A DNA stretch of 64,000 bases, taken from CAXXHQ01 sp963665265. GTDB taxonomy: Bacteria > Planctomycetota > Planctomycetia > Pirellulales > Thermoguttaceae. Each line of letters begins with the position of its first letter. The stretch's first letter is position 1. Location: NCBI GenBank assembly GCA_963665265.2, contig OY762224.2, positions 2,542,001 through 2,606,000 on the forward strand, written 5' to 3'. The notes under the pieces are model-generated. The model was not told where the DNA came from and did no database searches. It saw nothing but the letters and a program-made list of their open reading frames with translations. Shown piece after piece: positions 1 through 9,211 of this stretch. The translations under genes and the position numbers were made by a program.

Positions 1-652
1 TGATGGGAGGGGTAACCGAAAAAGACGCTTAGGTGGTACTGACGGAGGAGTTCGATATAGGAAATCTGAGGGATGCTCAGAGAAGAATCCCTTGCATTTT
101 CCTTGCCTGAGGTGTTAAACTATAGATGGAGTTGCCGGACGCTGCGGGGACGTATTCGATTCGGCTAAGCTCCTCTATCCCTGGGAAACCTCCTGCCTAA
201 GCCACGACCAATCGGTTTATCGGTGGTTACGTGTGCGTCTGCGCCTGAAGGAATGAGAAACCATCGCCAATTAACGGTGTATTTCTCGAAAACTGGAAAA
301 TCGCATTCCGTCTTGGTATAACGGTAAAGATGGGGCGAGTTGGAAGCTGGCGAGCAATTGCGTGAATACGCAATCCTACCTAATGTCCATTCCAGATACA
401 TTCCCCGGTGACGCCGCATCCGCTTTGTTACGAGCCGAACGGTCGCAATACCTCCGCCAGATGAATAACCAGGGAAGACACTTTGCTTTGTTGGGGTCGT
501 TAATCGACAGCTCTCTCTAAATGCTATGGCGTTTATCGGCGTCGCAAGAATAGCCGATATAACGGTTTAATTGTGCCCTTCGTGCATTTGGACGCCGCTT
601 CGATTCCGCTCGACGAAGACAAAGAGACGTTTTATAAGCGAGTAGAACAACT
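1..652. other. Gene-poor left edge with possible decayed reading frames
   Basis: I recognise no gene here. On the plus strand an open stretch runs from about 275 to 520 and could start at an ATG at 383; it reads like protein (for example FPGDAASALLRAERSQYLRQ) but matches no family I know. A second open stretch on the same strand, in another frame, covers about 169-319 and overlaps it. This could be a frameshifted, decaying gene or chance. The first 30 bases contain a frame ending in TAG at 38-40 that might be the tail of a gene outside the window. The promoter and leader of the next gene, cphA, must also lie here, but I see no convincing promoter. Confidence 0.3.
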
Positions 653-3400
653 ATGGAATTTCGCAAGGTTTTGGCTTTGCGTGGTCCGAACATTTGGGCC
701 AACTATCCGGTAATCGAAGCGTGGGTTGATTTGGGAGAACTAAAAGATTCCCCGTCAAATTCCATTCCTGGCTTCAACGAACGTCTCATGAGCTGGATGC
801 CGACGATGATCGAACATCGTTGCAGTTACGGCGTCCGCGGCGGTTTCTTCCAACGCCTCAAAGACGGCACCTATCCGGGCCACATTCTTGAGCATATCAC
901 CCTTGAGCTACAAACGCTCGCTGGCACGCCGGTTGGTTTCGGCAAAGCGCGCGAAACCTCCGAAGAAGGCGTGTATCGGGTCATTTTTAAATACATTAAC
1001 GAAGATCTCGGACGCGAATGTCTAAAAACCGCCCATGAACTTTTCATGGCCGCAGTGAATGACACGCCTTTCGACGTCCAAAGCGAGATTAGCCGTTTAC
1101 GGGACTTCGCCCAACAGGTTTGCCTTGGACCGAGCACCTCGGCCATTGTCAACGCCGCCAAGGCGCGCGGCATTCCCACGCGTCGTTTGAACCAAAACAG
1201 CTTGGTTCAGATGGGTTACGGCCGCAAACAGCGTCGCATATGCGCCGCCGAGACCGATCGTACTAACGCCATTGCCGAATCGATCGCACAGGATAAAGAA
1301 CTTACCCGTTGGCTTCTTGCCTCCGCGGGAGTTCCCACGCCTGAAGGTCGTCCGGTCGAGAGCGCCGAAGACGCCTGGTCCGCCGCTGAAGACATCGGTT
1401 TGCCTGTGGTCGTTAAACCGCAAGACGGCAATCAAGGGCGCGGCGTCGCCACGAACTTGACCTCGAAAGAGCAAGTCTTCAAGGCTTATGAAGCCGCCCA
1501 CGAAGAAAGCTCGTCCGTCTTGGTCGAGCGTTACGCTCCCGGTCACGACTACCGCGTTTTGGTTATTAACGGCAAAATCGTCGCTGCGGCACGTCGTGAA
1601 TCAGCCCATGTCGTTGGTGACGGTAAGCATACTGTTTCTCAATTGATCGACGTGGTAAATTCCGATCCGCGTCGCGGCGATCATCACGGCACTGTTTTGA
1701 GCAAAATCAAGTTGGACGCCATTTCGTTGGCTGTATTGGCCGACCAGGGCTTCACGCCGGACTCGGTTCCCGGCGTCGGCCAAGTGGCGCTCATTCGTCG
1801 CAATGCGAACCTTAGCACTGGCGGAACGGCGATTGACGTTACCGAGTATGTTCATCCAGAAGTGGCCGCTCGCGTCATCGACGCCGCCCGCGTTATCGGT
1901 TTGGACATCGCCGGCGTGGACGTCGTCGCGCAAGATATCAGTCGTCCGTTGGAAGAGCAGGGAGGCGTAGTCGTTGAAGTGAACGCCGCTCCCGGTCTGC
2001 GAATGCACCTTGAACCGTCGGCAGGCGTTTCGCGCCCCGTCGGCGAGGCCATCGTCGATATGCTTTATCCAGAGGGAGATGACGGGCGAATTCCGATTGT
2101 CGCAGTGACCGGCGTGAACGGAAAGACCACCACCACTCGATTCATTTCCCATATCATTAAGGGAACCGGTCGCAACGTAGGCATGACTTGCACCGACGGC
2201 ATCTACATCGGCGAACGTCGGATTGATAACGGCGATTGCAGCGGGCCGAAGAGCGCTCGCAACGTGTTGCTGAATCCGAACGTCGACGCTGCGGTCCTCG
2301 AGACCGCACGCGGCGGAATTCTTCGCGAAGGTTTGGCCTTCGATTACTGCGACGTGGCAGTGGTCACGAATATCGGCGACGGCGATCATCTCGGCCTTTC
2401 CGAAATCTTCACGACGGAGGACCTCGCCAAGGTCAAGCGTTGCATCGTGGACGTCGTCTCGCCCAAGGGCTACGCCGTTTTGAACGCCGCCGATCCGCTT
2501 ACGGTCGGCATGGCCTCGTACAGCCCCGGTAAAGTTTTGTTCTTCGCCATTGACGGCGAGAATTCGGTGATCGTTGAGCATCGTAAGACCGGCGGTCGGG
2601 CCGTATTCGTTCGCGACGGCGAAATTATCTTGGCCGAAGGCGACCGCGAAGAGAAGCTCATGCCGATTAGTTCGGTTCCGCTCACCTTGGGCGGAAAGAT
2701 CGGTTTCCACGTGGAGAATACGTTGGCTTCCGTCGCCGCCGCATGGTGCATCGGCGTTCCGCAAGTCACTATTCGCGAGCGTGCGGCCACCATCTCGGCC
2801 GACGTCGGCAAGGTGCCTGCCCGCTTCAATATCTTGGAAATTAAAGGTTCGACAGTCATCGTCGATTACGGCCATAACGCCCATGCGCTCACGGCCGTTA
2901 TTGACGTGGTCAATAAATTTCCGCAAGATCGCCGAACCGTCGTCTATTCGACGGCGGGCGATCGCCGCGATTGCGACATGATCGCTCAGGGCGAATTGCT
3001 TGGCAACTCGTTCGATCGGGTGATTTTGTACGAAGATCATTATCGCCGCGGTCGTTCGGCGGGCGAAATCATCGCTCTCTTCCGCCAAGGAGTCGATAAA
3101 GGCTCTCGCGCAAAGGACGTGATTGAAATCACCGGCGCCGTCGCCGCCGCCGAGTTGGCGATGCGTTCGATTCAGCCCGGCGAGTTGCTCCTTCTGCAAG
3201 CCGATACGGTTGACGAAACGGTCGAATGGCTGCGAAAATACGTCGCTGAATTGGCTGAAAACGAGCAAGCCGTCGAAGAGCGTCTTGAATCGATTCCTGC
3301 GGAAATAGTGACGCCGACTGAAAAACGCGACGCTTCTCCGTCGGGACAAATCAGCGGCGCGGTTCTCGCCGAATCGTCCGCCTTATTACGACCTCGCTAG
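653..3400 (+). CDS. cphA: Cyanophycin synthetase
   Basis: Polymerises aspartate and arginine into cyanophycin, a cytoplasmic nitrogen and carbon reserve, using two ATP-dependent ligation sites. The 915-residue product has the usual three parts: a CphA N-terminal domain (about 1-160), an ATP-grasp domain that adds Asp (about 200-470, with VVVKPQDGNQGRGV and VVVEVNAAPG) and a Mur-ligase-like domain that adds Arg (from about 480), whose P-loop GVNGKTTTTR is at 487-496. Typical CphA proteins are 870-900 residues; the extra length is a charged C-terminal tail. The ATG at 653 has no clear Shine-Dalgarno site. No cyanophycinase (cphB) or isoaspartyl dipeptidase is nearby. A strong hairpin follows. 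The family call is secure; that this organism stores cyanophycin is inference. Confidence 0.95.
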   Translation: MEFRKVLALRGPNIWANYPVIEAWVDLGELKDSPSNSIPGFNERLMSWMPTMIEHRCSYGVRGGFFQRLKDGTYPGHILEHITLELQTLAGTPVGFGKARETSEEGVYRVIFKYINEDLGRECLKTAHELFMAAVNDTPFDVQSEISRLRDFAQQVCLGPSTSAIVNAAKARGIPTRRLNQNSLVQMGYGRKQRRICAAETDRTNAIAESIAQDKELTRWLLASAGVPTPEGRPVESAEDAWSAAEDIGLPVVVKPQDGNQGRGVATNLTSKEQVFKAYEAAHEESSSVLVERYAPGHDYRVLVINGKIVAAARRESAHVVGDGKHTVSQLIDVVNSDPRRGDHHGTVLSKIKLDAISLAVLADQGFTPDSVPGVGQVALIRRNANLSTGGTAIDVTEYVHPEVAARVIDAARVIGLDIAGVDVVAQDISRPLEEQGGVVVEVNAAPGLRMHLEPSAGVSRPVGEAIVDMLYPEGDDGRIPIVAVTGVNGKTTTTRFISHIIKGTGRNVGMTCTDGIYIGERRIDNGDCSGPKSARNVLLNPNVDAAVLETARGGILREGLAFDYCDVAVVTNIGDGDHLGLSEIFTTEDLAKVKRCIVDVVSPKGYAVLNAADPLTVGMASYSPGKVLFFAIDGENSVIVEHRKTGGRAVFVRDGEIILAEGDREEKLMPISSVPLTLGGKIGFHVENTLASVAAAWCIGVPQVTIRERAATISADVGKVPARFNILEIKGSTVIVDYGHNAHALTAVIDVVNKFPQDRRTVVYSTAGDRRDCDMIAQGELLGNSFDRVILYEDHYRRGRSAGEIIALFRQGVDKGSRAKDVIEITGAVAAAELAMRSIQPGELLLLQADTVDETVEWLRKYVAELAENEQAVEERLESIPAEIVTPTEKRDASPSGQISGAVLAESSALLRPR

Positions 3401-3472
3401 CCGATGAATCTTCGTGCGGTAAAAGCAAGCGTTCGGTAGAACATTGCTTACGTTGGCGATTTTTCTAATAAT

Positions 3473-3518
3473 CAAAGGCGTCGCGAGTCATTTGACTTGC
3501 GACGCCTTTGTTGTTTTG
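3473..3518. terminator. Bidirectional terminator between cphA and the VWA gene
   Basis: A 12-bp perfect stem (CAAAGGCGTCGC at 3473-3484 with its complement at 3499-3510) is extended inward by five more pairs around a four-base loop, and is followed by TTGTTTTG. It lies between two convergent genes, so it probably ends both transcripts. Confidence 0.8.
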
Positions 3519-3580
3519 TCGATGTATATCTTCGTCAAGCTTCGCCCGACGACGAGTTCTGCTTCTCTTCCCTGAGTCTG

Positions 3581-5320
3581 TTATTTCACGAGTCGGACTT
3601 CTGGATTGTCGACGATTTGTTTGAAGATCGCCCGAAGGTTTTCTTCATAGGCCGTCGGATCGGTGCTCGAATGCGAGGCGTTCGTCTCTCCCATTCGGGC
3701 GATGCGATCCATAAAGCTGTTGTCCGTTTCGAGTCCGACGCCCACGGCGAACACCTTCCAATTCATTTTTTGCATTAAGGCCGTTTGCATTAGCGCGGCG
3801 TCGTAGTTGTAGTAAGTCGAGCTGTTGTAGTAGTTCGAATTGGAATTGCTGGATATGTAATTTGAAATCGTGCTGTTACTGCTGGTTTTCAGATTAGGCA
3901 CGCCGTCCGTCAGCAAAACGACGACTTTTTGCGTGTTTTCACGGCCTTTGCCGCCTTTAGACGCCGCTTTAATTAAGTTCTCCGCAGCGATCATGCCCGT
4001 TTCCGTAGCGGTGCATGCTGCGCCGCTATGGACCGGCTGCAGTTTGGTGCATGCTTGTTTCGCCGTCGTGTAGTTTACGTCTAGGTCATGTTGGATCGTC
4101 GTGCCGGCCAATGCGTCAAACGAGATGACCGAGACCCAATCTTTTTGATTGTCGTCCGAAACGGGTGAATTGCGCTCTTGAATCTGCTGAATAGCCGCGA
4201 TCAATGCGCGCCGGCAAGAGTGCGTCGGTTCGCCTCGAGCGGGAAAATTAAACGACTCCGAGCCCACGGTTTCCGAGTGATAAATGCAACCGTACGGACT
4301 TGTCACCGCCAACGGCGAGTCGTCCGACGACGAGAGCGTCGAGTCTTGCCCGTCGCGTCCGTTATACATCATGTAATAAACGTAGGTCAGATATCCAAGG
4401 CGGTTTGACGAGCTAGCCGCGATCTTATCCAAATACGCGGCCCAGTAATTGTAGTAGGTAGTGTTCGAACTGGTCAGCGGCGGCGTAGCATTCGGCATGA
4501 TTAACGGCATTTGCACGTCGATGAGCCATTTATACATTTTTTGTTTTTTCGTCGCTCCTGAGTCCGTACTCAGAATTTTGTAGGTGGATGAAATTGTATA
4601 GGTTGTGCCGCTGTAAGTAACCGAGCTGTTCATTAACTTTGATGCCAAGGTAGAGGTGGACGAGGCTCCTAAAATCTGGCCAACCGTTTGCGTTGTGCCC
4701 GGCGCCGTGCCGTAATTGAGGTCGTTGAAAACCTTCTGCATCATCGTCGTTTGGACGGTCGCGTAAGTACCGGTCATGGCGGCGCTGGCGTATCCGTTGT
4801 CGGGCTCGGTGTCGTAGTGCATGGAAGCCGACAAGTCGACAAGAAGGCAGATATCGCGAGGGTTTGCCATCGCGATCGCTTGCGCCGAAGTTTCAAACGA
4901 TTTCTTGCCGAATATTTTGGCGAAGAACAAGCTATTCCCGCCAGTCGCGTCGTTGCGGCGTACCGTTATACGCATGGCGTTGCCGGATTGATCGTTCGAC
5001 GGCGTGAATATTCGCGTTGACGTGTTCCAAATGCCGAATTCTACGTCGGTTCCGGAAAGCGTTACGGTGACGCCGCCCGCTTTGTTTAAAGCGGCGTATT
5101 TTTTCGCATCCGAGACGGCCGTATCCGGATAGGCCATATTCGCGGCGCCGGCTAACGCGGCGGCGTCGGCGGCGGCCTGAAGTTGCGTCTTGACTAAATA
5201 GATATAGCCAAGGTCGGTTGCGAAAGCGATTACGCCGAGCAAGCCGACAAGCAGAAATGCGGCTAATACAACGATCGAACCCCGCCGCGAGGACCTGTTT
5301 GTGTTTTTGCGACTAGTCAT
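3581..5320 (-). CDS. TadG-like pilus-assembly protein with von Willebrand A domain
   Basis: A membrane-anchored VWA protein of the TadG type. The N-terminus has the Tad-leader pattern: basic residues (RSSRRGS), one membrane helix (about 16-38) and an Ala-rich pilin-like stretch (QLQAAADAAALAGA). A VWA domain follows with a MIDAS motif DLSAS at about 162-166. A Ser/Thr/Tyr-rich stretch of roughly 150 residues splits the VWA fold before the later strands (VVVLLTDGVPN, WKVFAVGVGLETD). I choose the ATG at 5320 (579 residues) rather than the upstream frame start because GAGAGGG lies nine bases before it. Tad genes usually cluster; here the gene is alone, so a link to pili is uncertain. A secreted or periplasmic adhesion role is the likelier reading. 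Confidence 0.8.
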   Translation of the reverse strand: MTSRKNTNRSSRRGSIVVLAAFLLVGLLGVIAFATDLGYIYLVKTQLQAAADAAALAGAANMAYPDTAVSDAKKYAALNKAGGVTVTLSGTDVEFGIWNTSTRIFTPSNDQSGNAMRITVRRNDATGGNSLFFAKIFGKKSFETSAQAIAMANPRDICLLVDLSASMHYDTEPDNGYASAAMTGTYATVQTTMMQKVFNDLNYGTAPGTTQTVGQILGASSTSTLASKLMNSSVTYSGTTYTISSTYKILSTDSGATKKQKMYKWLIDVQMPLIMPNATPPLTSSNTTYYNYWAAYLDKIAASSSNRLGYLTYVYYMMYNGRDGQDSTLSSSDDSPLAVTSPYGCIYHSETVGSESFNFPARGEPTHSCRRALIAAIQQIQERNSPVSDDNQKDWVSVISFDALAGTTIQHDLDVNYTTAKQACTKLQPVHSGAACTATETGMIAAENLIKAASKGGKGRENTQKVVVLLTDGVPNLKTSSNSTISNYISSNSNSNYYNSSTYYNYDAALMQTALMQKMNWKVFAVGVGLETDNSFMDRIARMGETNASHSSTDPTAYEENLRAIFKQIVDNPEVRLVK

Positions 5321-5871
5321 ACATGGAAACCCTCTCTGAAATGAGACAAGGCGCATATTCGTAAGATTGGCGAATGCCGAGCAAGATAAATACTAAGGCG
5401 AATTCCGAATTAAGACCGCGATTCGGCGCCAGCGCAAGTGGACGGCCGTTTGCAAATTCAATCTCTAATTGCCGTAAGAAATCGATCGCCGAATTCCGTT
5501 TTGAATCGAGGAGGCCACTCAGCCAATAGGCGAGAGGGCGAAGTAAAACGGAAGTGAGTTTTTGGGCGATTGGCATAATACTTTGATGTGTCGCTCGAAG
5601 ATCCCTTATGCAAATGGCGGAGTTTTGCTCGCCGTTCACTTTCTCCAAAAAAGGATCGCATCGATAAGTCACGTCACGGCGCCGCGAATGCGCCGACAAT
5701 TTTCCACCATTAAAACCTGTCATGCGATTCGAGTTGGGTCAAATAGATTTCACGGAGTGTTGCCGAAATGCAACATTGCGGCGAAAAAGAAGAGAAATCG
5801 CATCGAAAAAGAGGTCGCGCGACGCGAAAAAATGCGGGAATCCGCAAAGAAAAGCGAGTATGTCCTCCTTG
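5321..5871. other. Intergenic gap upstream of the VWA gene
   Basis: About 550 bases lie between the start of the VWA gene and the end of mtaB, both minus strand. The open frames here (for example minus 5313-5723) have no recognisable domain and overlap the VWA start. I see no RNA gene. The promoter of the VWA gene is expected here. Confidence 0.4.
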
Positions 5872-7194
5872 TTACGCCGTTCCTCGAAGGAGATTGCCTT
5901 CGGCAGCGACGATTTTAACGCCGATGAGTTTGCCCTCTAACTCCGCCCCGCCGGAAAACGCCACCGTCATGAAGCGATCGGCTGAGCCGCGAACTTCATT
6001 GGAGGCGGCGCATGTCCGAACGTCTTCGACAAGCGTTTGCAGCGTCTTTCCCTCGAGTTGACGAAAATAATCACTTTGCAAACGTTCGCCGAGTCTTCCG
6101 AGGTTCGTCGCCCAATCTTGGTAAATACGTTGCGGAACGCGGTTCGGCATTTCCGCCGCCGGCGTTCCTTGGCGAGGACTGAAACGAAATACGTGAATCT
6201 TCGAGAAGCCCGCTTTTTCGGCCGTCGCGCAAGTTTCGGCGAAATCCGCCTCCGTTTCGCCGGGAAACCCGACGATAGCATCGGTCGTCAATGCCGGCAA
6301 ATCCAGTCGCTCGCGAATCGCCAAGCACCGTTCGACGAATTGCGAAGAACTTTGTCGCCGTCGCATCAGTCGCAATATCCGATCCGAGCCGCTTTGCATC
6401 GGCACGTGAAAATGCGGGCAAATACGGTCGGGCCGCTCCGCCGTCAAATCAAGCAATTCTTTCGTGACCTCAGGCGCCTCGATGCTCGAAAGCCGAATCC
6501 GGAAAGAGCCGTCTATTTCAAGAACGGACCGCATTAACCGAACCAGATTGACGTTTGAATCGTTTTGTTCCAGTCCATAGTGGCCGAGATGAATGCCGGT
6601 CAGCACGATCTCGGCGAATCCTGCGGCCGTGATTCGGCGAATCTCGGCTAAGACTTCGTGAATCGGTCTGCTCGAAAGATGCGGCCGAACCAACGGAACA
6701 ATGCAATAACTGCACCGTTGACCGCAACCGTCTTGGACTTTTATCCACGCTCGATGCCTTCCGGCGAAAGCGGAGATTCCGTCGGGAACTTCGTGCAGCC
6801 CGCGACGCGAAAGAAAATCGGGCAATTCACGCTTGTCCGCAATCACTTCGCCCACGTTCGGCAATCCACGAACTTCTTCCGCCGCTCTAGCGGCGTAACA
6901 CCCCATAACGACGATCTCGGCTTGCGGATGCTCCTTCGCCAAGCGGCGGATGAGCTTGCGGCATTTCGCCTCGCTCCCGGCCGTTACGGTGCAGGTATTC
7001 ACCAAAATTAAATCAGGCGATTCCTTAGCAGACGCTCTCCAAACGCCGTCCGCCAACTCGTCGTTTTCGTTAGCGAATACTTCTTTCGTTTCCGTCAACT
7101 CTATGTAGCCGAGTCGGCGCAGTCCTTCCCGTGCGTATTCCGATTCATACTGGTTCACTTTACAGCCGAGCGTAACGATTTTTAGAACGGGCAT
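5872..7194 (-). CDS. mtaB: tRNA threonylcarbamoyladenosine methylthiotransferase MtaB
   Basis: Radical-SAM methylthiotransferase that converts t6A to ms2t6A at position 37 of ANN-decoding tRNAs. The 440 residues show the UPF0004 domain with GCKVNQYES at the N-terminus (Cys11) and further cluster ligands at Cys68 (VNTCTV) and Cys99 (MGCYA), the radical-SAM CxxxCxxC at 157/161/164 (DGCGQRCSYC), and a C-terminal TRAM-like region. GCKVNQYES is typical of the MtaB branch rather than MiaB or RimO. An acidic insert (about 38-58) between the first and second Cys lengthens the N-terminal domain. The gene starts 10 bases after clpS stops, so the two are probably co-transcribed. Confidence 0.93.
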   Translation of the reverse strand: MPVLKIVTLGCKVNQYESEYAREGLRRLGYIELTETKEVFANENDELADGVWRASAKESPDLILVNTCTVTAGSEAKCRKLIRRLAKEHPQAEIVVMGCYAARAAEEVRGLPNVGEVIADKRELPDFLSRRGLHEVPDGISAFAGRHRAWIKVQDGCGQRCSYCIVPLVRPHLSSRPIHEVLAEIRRITAAGFAEIVLTGIHLGHYGLEQNDSNVNLVRLMRSVLEIDGSFRIRLSSIEAPEVTKELLDLTAERPDRICPHFHVPMQSGSDRILRLMRRRQSSSQFVERCLAIRERLDLPALTTDAIVGFPGETEADFAETCATAEKAGFSKIHVFRFSPRQGTPAAEMPNRVPQRIYQDWATNLGRLGERLQSDYFRQLEGKTLQTLVEDVRTCAASNEVRGSADRFMTVAFSGGAELEGKLIGVKIVAAEGNLLRGTA

Positions 7195-7204
7195 ATCTCG
7201 GCGG

Positions 7205-7558
7205 CTACTCGGGAATCGGTTCGATCGAAGACCTCATCGAACCTTTGCAACTTGAAATGAGCGTGTCTTTGCCGAAAGCGTGAATTTGATCACGCTTCAA
7301 TTCGGCATGCTCGAGCGTGGTGGTCAAAACGATGACGCGACCTTTCTTGTCAACTTCCTCGGCCAATTGATAACCTTTCTCCGGCGGATAGGCGAAAAGC
7401 TCCATTAGCATCAAAATAACATACTCATAGGAATGGTCGTCGTCGTTCCATAGGATGACGTTGTACCGCGGTTGTCGCTTGGGGCGAGCGTCTTGACTTC
7501 GCTCCTGTTGCGGTGCGGTTTCTTGTAACGGTTCTGCGACGGCTGTATGATCCGACAT
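7205..7558 (-). CDS. clpS: ATP-dependent Clp protease adaptor ClpS
   Basis: Adaptor that delivers N-degron substrates to ClpA(C)P in the cytoplasm. The 117-residue protein has a disordered, Gln/Pro/Arg-rich first 30 residues and then the ClpS core: RYNVILWNDDDHSYEYV (the NDD/E motif that holds the substrate N-terminus), MLMELF, and GYQLAEEVDKKGRVIVLTTT, then HAELKRDQIHAFG. Length and order match the family. It is the first gene of a two-gene unit with mtaB. Confidence 0.93.
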   Translation of the reverse strand: MSDHTAVAEPLQETAPQQERSQDARPKRQPRYNVILWNDDDHSYEYVILMLMELFAYPPEKGYQLAEEVDKKGRVIVLTTTLEHAELKRDQIHAFGKDTLISSCKGSMRSSIEPIPE

Positions 7559-7766
7559 CAGTTTTCCCCCAATTCATCCGCGAATAATACGCAGATGCCG
7601 ATAATCTCCGTATGTAAACGACCGAGGCGCCGTCTATTTACCGAAAAAGGACCGTTTTTTGACGAGCGCCAAGGATAAAATCCCCCTGTTCCGTGGCTTG
7701 CCAGCCCATTATACTACGGACTTCACCTTTCGAGCAAATTCCCCTGGTAAGGTTGCCTAAATTACC

Positions 7767-9134
7767 ATGTCTGACATCGAAAAATACCTAGAGGCGAACG
7801 CCGCCCGTTTTGAACAAGAGCTCTGCGAGTTCTTGCGGATTCCTAGCGTCAGCGCCGATCCGACGCACAAGGCCGATATGCTGAAGGCCGCCCAATGGAC
7901 CGCCAATCAGTTTAAACAACTCGGGTTCTCGACGGAAATTAAGCCCACCTCGGGCTATCCGCTCGTCTTCGCCGAGTCGCCCAAGATACCCGGCGCTCCG
8001 ACCGCGTTGGTTTACGGGCACTACGATGTCCAGCCGCCTGATCCCTTGGAAAAATGGACCACGCCCCCCTTCGAGCCCGTTCTTCGCGAGGGGAATCTCT
8101 ACGCTCGCGGTTCCAGCGACGATAAAGGCCAAGTCTTTAGCCATATCAAGAGCGTCGAAGCTTGGATCAAAACCCAGGGCAAGCTTCCGATCAACGTAAA
8201 GTTTTTGGTCGAAGGCGAAGAGGAAGTCGGGAGCAGCGGCCTCGAAACTTACATCGCCAAAAACGCCGAAAAACTGGCGTGCGACTGCATCGTTATTAGC
8301 GACGGCACTCAATTCGGACCGGGCATTCCGTCGATTTGCTACGGATTGCGCGGAATCGCCTATTACGAACTATTCATTCAAGGTCCGAATCGCGACCTTC
8401 ATTCCGGATCTTTCGGCGGCGCCGTTACGAATCCGGGCGTCGCTTTGGCCAAAATTTTGGCCGGACTCATCGATGAACGCGGTCGCGTCAAAATTCCCGG
8501 TTTTTACGACGACGTCGTTCCTCTTTCCGATCGCGAACGCAAAGAATTATCCGCCCTTCCTTTTGACGAAAAAGAATTTTTCGATCAATTGGGCGTCGAT
8601 TCGTCGATCGGCGAGGAAGGTTATTCCGTTTTGGAACGTCGTTGGGCTCGTCCAACCTTCGACATTTGCGGGCTAACTAGCGGCTATCAAGGCGAAGGCT
8701 CGAAAACAGTCCTTCCCGCCTCGGCCTCCGCGAAATTTAGCTTTCGCCTTGTGCCGAACCAACAGCCGGAAAAAATCTACGAAGGCCTCAAATGGCTGAT
8801 CACCGAGCTTTGTCCGCGCGGCGTGCAAGCCGAATTGATTAACCACCACGGCGCCGGAGGCGTTCTTGTTTCGCTCGAAAGTCCGAATGTCGAGGCCGCC
8901 GCTCGCGCCATCGAATACGGCTTCGGTCGACGCCCTGTTTTTACCCGCGAAGGCGGCTCCATTCCGATCGTCGGCACGTTCTACGAACACCTCAAGGCCG
9001 ACACGCTCCTTATCGGCTGGGGGCAAGACGACGACAACACTCATAGCCCTAACGAAAAGTTCTCGATGGCCGACTTCCATCGCGCCATCAAAACAGGCGT
9101 CAAGCTTTGGGAAGAGCTGGGCAAAACGAAATAA
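7767..9134 (+). CDS. M20 family dipeptidase (CNDP/PepV-like)
   Basis: Zinc-dependent exopeptidase of the M20A type, cytoplasmic (no signal peptide). Metal-site motifs are visible in order: YGHYDVQPP (His85, Asp87), ARGSSDDKG (bridging Asp about 118), VEGEEEVGS (general base and ligand Glu about 151-153) and a C-terminal HSPNEKF that supplies the last His. The dimerisation domain lies between about 190 and 340. The 455-residue length fits the carnosinase/PepV group; substrate cannot be told from sequence. It lies 77 bases before serS and may share its transcript. Confidence 0.9.
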   Translation: MSDIEKYLEANAARFEQELCEFLRIPSVSADPTHKADMLKAAQWTANQFKQLGFSTEIKPTSGYPLVFAESPKIPGAPTALVYGHYDVQPPDPLEKWTTPPFEPVLREGNLYARGSSDDKGQVFSHIKSVEAWIKTQGKLPINVKFLVEGEEEVGSSGLETYIAKNAEKLACDCIVISDGTQFGPGIPSICYGLRGIAYYELFIQGPNRDLHSGSFGGAVTNPGVALAKILAGLIDERGRVKIPGFYDDVVPLSDRERKELSALPFDEKEFFDQLGVDSSIGEEGYSVLERRWARPTFDICGLTSGYQGEGSKTVLPASASAKFSFRLVPNQQPEKIYEGLKWLITELCPRGVQAELINHHGAGGVLVSLESPNVEAAARAIEYGFGRRPVFTREGGSIPIVGTFYEHLKADTLLIGWGQDDDNTHSPNEKFSMADFHRAIKTGVKLWEELGKTK

Positions 9135-9211
9135 TACGCAAAACGTAATCGCGGCCCCGACGGCCTCGCAAAGAACACCACCTTTTTAATTGAGATCACT
9201 GGCGTTAGAAA

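Noticed and set aside
1601..3349. A 582-codon minus-strand open frame opposite cphA
   Set aside because: Same reason: codon bias of cphA. No family resemblance.
5313..5723. A minus-strand frame upstream of the VWA gene, ending in its start region
   Set aside because: No domain, no Shine-Dalgarno site, and it overlaps the better-supported start at 5320.
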